Positions 59,635-64,000 of a stretch of 64,000 nucleotides of DNA are shown one piece after another. The stretch lies in NCBI GenBank assembly GCA_026712905.1, contig JAPOPM010000038.1, positions 1 through 64,000 of the forward strand, read 5' to 3'. The DNA comes from Deltaproteobacteria bacterium (GTDB lineage: Bacteria; Desulfobacterota; Binatia; UBA9968; JAJDTQ01). A model generated the notes under the pieces. It worked only from the letters and a program-made list of their open reading frames with translations. It made no database searches and was not told the origin of the DNA. Made by a program: the position numbers and the translations under genes. How positions within the stretch are numbered: the stretch's first letter is position 1; each line of letters opens with the position of its first letter.

Positions 59635-60626
59635 TCCGCTTCGGCCTTCTGGGTGCGCCGCATGAGGTCGCGGACGGCCTGCATGGGGTCCTTGTCCTCG
59701 TAGAGGACACCGTACATCTGCTCGACGATGGGCATCTCGACCCCGTGGCGTTGGGCCAGGAGGTGGACGGTGCGTGTGTTGCGCACGCCTTCGGCGACCA
59801 TGCGCGTCCCGGCGACGATGTCGGCGAGGCGCCGTCCCTGCCCGAGTTGGAAGCCGAGATTGCGGTTGCGGCTCAGATGGCCGGTGCAGGTGAGCACGAG
59901 GTCGCCCAGGCCGGGGAGGCCGGACAGGGTCATCGGGTCGGCGCCCATCTTCACGGCCAGGCGGGTCATTTCGGCGAGACCGCGGGTGATGAGCGCGGCC
60001 CGGGCGTTGTGCCCCAGCTCCAGGCCGTCGCTCACGCCGGCGGCGATGGCGATGACGTTCTTGATGACGCCGCCCAACTGGACTCCGACGACATCGGTGG
60101 ACGTGTACACGCGGCATTCAGGGGAGCCGACGCTTTGCTGCACCTTGCGCGCCACCGCGGGCTCGGCGCTGGCGGCGGTGACCGCGGCGGGCAGCCCCTG
60201 GGCCACTTCCAGGGCGAAGGTGGGCCCGGACAGGAAGGCGTGTCGACGGGAATTCCCCAGGACGTCCGCCAGTACGTCGCCCATGGTCATGAGGGTCGAC
60301 TCTTCGATGCCCTTGGAACCGCAGCACACGATGGTCTCGGTGGTCACGAACGCCGCCGCCCGCGTCATGACCTCGCGCAGGAAGTGCGACGGGGTCACGC
60401 ACAGAAGCAGTTCACGGCCGGATGCCGCGGTTTCGAGGGAACCGGTGACCTGGAGACGGTCGGGCAGCTTGACCGAAGGCAGGTAAGCGGCGTTCTCGCC
60501 AGTCTCCCGGATGCGCGCCAACGTCTCCGCGGAATGGCACCACAAGGAGACATCGTCGTGCTTCCTGCAGAGCAATACCGCCAAGGCCGTGCCCCAGCCG
60601 CCCGCGCCTATGATACCGATGGACAT
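59631..60626 (-). CDS. gpsA: Glycerol-3-phosphate dehydrogenase [NAD(P)+]
   Basis: 331 residues. Rossmann loop GAGGWGTALAVLL at 7-19, SGPTFALEVAQGLPAA near 139 and the catalytic-Lys region GGVIKNVIAIAAG near 182-194. Makes glycerol-3-phosphate for phospholipids. The stop codon TAG is made of the last base of the MITE plus the TA duplication. Oriented after gyrA, with a repeat in the gap. Confidence 0.95.
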   Translation of the reverse strand: MSIGIIGAGGWGTALAVLLCRKHDDVSLWCHSAETLARIRETGENAAYLPSVKLPDRLQVTGSLETAASGRELLLCVTPSHFLREVMTRAAAFVTTETIVCCGSKGIEESTLMTMGDVLADVLGNSRRHAFLSGPTFALEVAQGLPAAVTAASAEPAVARKVQQSVGSPECRVYTSTDVVGVQLGGVIKNVIAIAAGVSDGLELGHNARAALITRGLAEMTRLAVKMGADPMTLSGLPGLGDLVLTCTGHLSRNRNLGFQLGQGRRLADIVAGTRMVAEGVRNTRTVHLLAQRHGVEMPIVEQMYGVLYEDKDPMQAVRDLMRRTQKAEAD

Positions 60627-60662
60627 GGTCTGTAAGGGTTACGCTGCCCAAACCCCGGCCCG

Positions 60663-60691
60663 CCTGGATTCCCGCTTCCGCGGGAATGACG
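60663..60691. repeat. 29-base interspersed repeat core
   Basis: Exact copy of the core at 16532-16560 and 17404-17432, between gyrA and gpsA (gap 60627-60780). A diverged tail follows (TTGCCACAGCCGTGTTTCGC at about 60731-60750). Confidence 0.9.
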
Positions 60692-60780
60692 GTAAGTGGC
60701 GTTCGTGCCATTTCGTGTCCAAGCACATTCTTGCCACAGCCGTGTTTCGCGGAAATGACCGAGGATGCGGGAATGAAGCC

Positions 60781-63249
<2,469 letters not shown>

Positions 63250-63277
63250 TGAGCAGGGGTGGGGGGATTAGCGGAAA

Positions 63278-64000
63278 TCAGACATCGAGGTTGCGCACCG
63301 TGAGGGCATAGTCCTCGATGAACTTCCGGCGGGGCTCCACGTGATCGCCCATGAGCGTGGAGAAGATGTCGTCGGCCTCGACGCCGTCCTCGACCCGAAC
63401 CTGCAGCAGCACCCGGGACGCCGGATCCATCGTGGTCTCCCAGAGCTGGTCCGGGTTCATCTCCCCGAGGCCCTTGTACCTCTGGATGTATTGCCCCTTC
63501 TTGCCGCGCTCCATGACGAACTGGAGCAGGTCCTTGTGCGAGCGCAGGTCCTTTCGACCGCGCGCATCTTCGGTGCGCTCGCCTTCCTCCACGACGAAGG
63601 GCGAATCACCCGAGGCCCGCAACTCGCCGTGGAGCCGCTTGAGCTCACGGTACTCGGGGCTGGTGAGGAACTCCCGGTCGATGACCGTGCGGATGCCGCT
63701 GCCGTTGGAGCGGGTGGAGCATACGAGCTTCCAGCAATCGTGCTCCGGATCGCGCTCCGTGACGGCGGACATCGGCCCGATCTCCGGCGTCACGAGGTTG
63801 ACGTAGGACTCGAGCTGAACGGCGAGGTCCTTCAAGTCCGACTCGTCCTTGAGATGATTCGCGTCGAAGTCGCGCTGCAGCAGCAACGCCTCGACCAGGG
63901 CGCGCTCCTTGTGCTTCCTGGCCATGAGATGCAGCAGCTTGTCCACCCGCACGACCTTCTTGACGAAGGCCTGAAGCGCCGTACCCTTGACATCCCTGGC
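63278..64000 (-). CDS. gyrB: DNA gyrase subunit B, C-terminal part (runs off the right edge)
   Basis: The frame is open to the window edge, so about 240 C-terminal residues are visible. They hold the GyrB tail: [20 protein letters not shown], then [19 protein letters not shown] and the end VRNLDV. The Toprim core upstream and the ATPase domain lie outside. The piece [19 protein letters not shown] is as in proteobacterial GyrB. recF, dnaN and dnaA are expected beyond the edge, an inference. Confidence 0.96.
   Translation of the reverse strand, partial: ARDVKGTALQAFVKKVVRVDKLLHLMARKHKERALVEALLLQRDFDANHLKDESDLKDLAVQLESYVNLVTPEIGPMSAVTERDPEHDCWKLVCSTRSNGSGIRTVIDREFLTSPEYRELKRLHGELRASGDSPFVVEEGERTEDARGRKDLRSHKDLLQFVMERGKKGQYIQRYKGLGEMNPDQLWETTMDPASRVLLQVRVEDGVEADDIFSTLMGDHVEPRRKFIEDYALTVRNLDV

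Overview
The window is a GC-rich (roughly two-thirds G+C by eye), gene-dense piece of a bacterial chromosome. It carries a Gram-negative cell plan: a TonB-dependent outer-membrane receptor, an RND efflux pump and a periplasmic LTxxQ protein. Gene content (a tandem double UvrA, a TAXI-type binding protein, a dihydroxyphthalate-decarboxylase-like protein, a stand-alone TPP enzyme) points to an uncultured proteobacterial or deltaproteobacterial-like lineage such as Tectomicrobia or Binatota. That placement is an inference of low confidence. No rRNA, tRNA or CRISPR array was found.

Layout. (1) 1-11113: a left-edge periplasmic protein, a double NIPSNAP protein, a solitary HigA-like regulator, then a minus-strand Fe-S/repair cluster (mrp, DUF971, sufT-like, fused double uvrA) and a DUF4301 protein. 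(2) 11147-17230: SET-domain protein, DUF1772 membrane protein, TPP enzyme, TAXI-like protein, DMT exporter and NUDIX hydrolase, with a dense patch of palindromic interspersed repeats between the last two and after the NUDIX gene. (3) 17644-22747: a plus-strand housekeeping run, tmk-holB-metG-tatD-aroE. (4) 22827-27240: a lower-GC accessory island of three minus-strand genes, two carrying one HxRx4D phospholipase-D-like half-site each and one a 707-residue protein of unknown function. This is the best candidate for an undescribed, possibly defensive, system. (5) 27343-33977: groES-groEL with promoter and terminator, a GST, a nitrilase-family amidohydrolase, a small orphan protein and a TonB-dependent receptor. 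(6) 34041-44069: a minus-strand complex I operon in the order nuoA-C-D-H-I-J-K-L-M-N; nuoB is missing from its usual place and nuoE/F/G are also absent. (7) 44266-46986: a dihydroxyphthalate-decarboxylase-like protein, then a decayed two-gene locus (199-residue protein plus a truncated PHP-domain/TrlF-like gene) cut off by a Xre-RES toxin-antitoxin pair. (8) 46994-50561: proS-pyrF-ribBX operon with a RibBA-type protein whose metal-binding residues are altered. (9) 50765-55784: a TetR-regulated RND pump operon with a clear promoter and operator. (10) 55906-64000: khpB(jag)-yidC-yidD-rnpA-rpmH, gpsA, gyrA and partial gyrB, all on the minus strand, as is common near a replication origin. A 183-bp MITE-like element with long inverted ends and TA duplication lies exactly at the gpsA stop codon.

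The core genes cover DNA replication precursors, translation, respiration, folding and membrane insertion. The accessory content is concentrated in the island at 22.8-27.3 kb and the toxin-antitoxin/PHP remnant at 45.3-47.0 kb.
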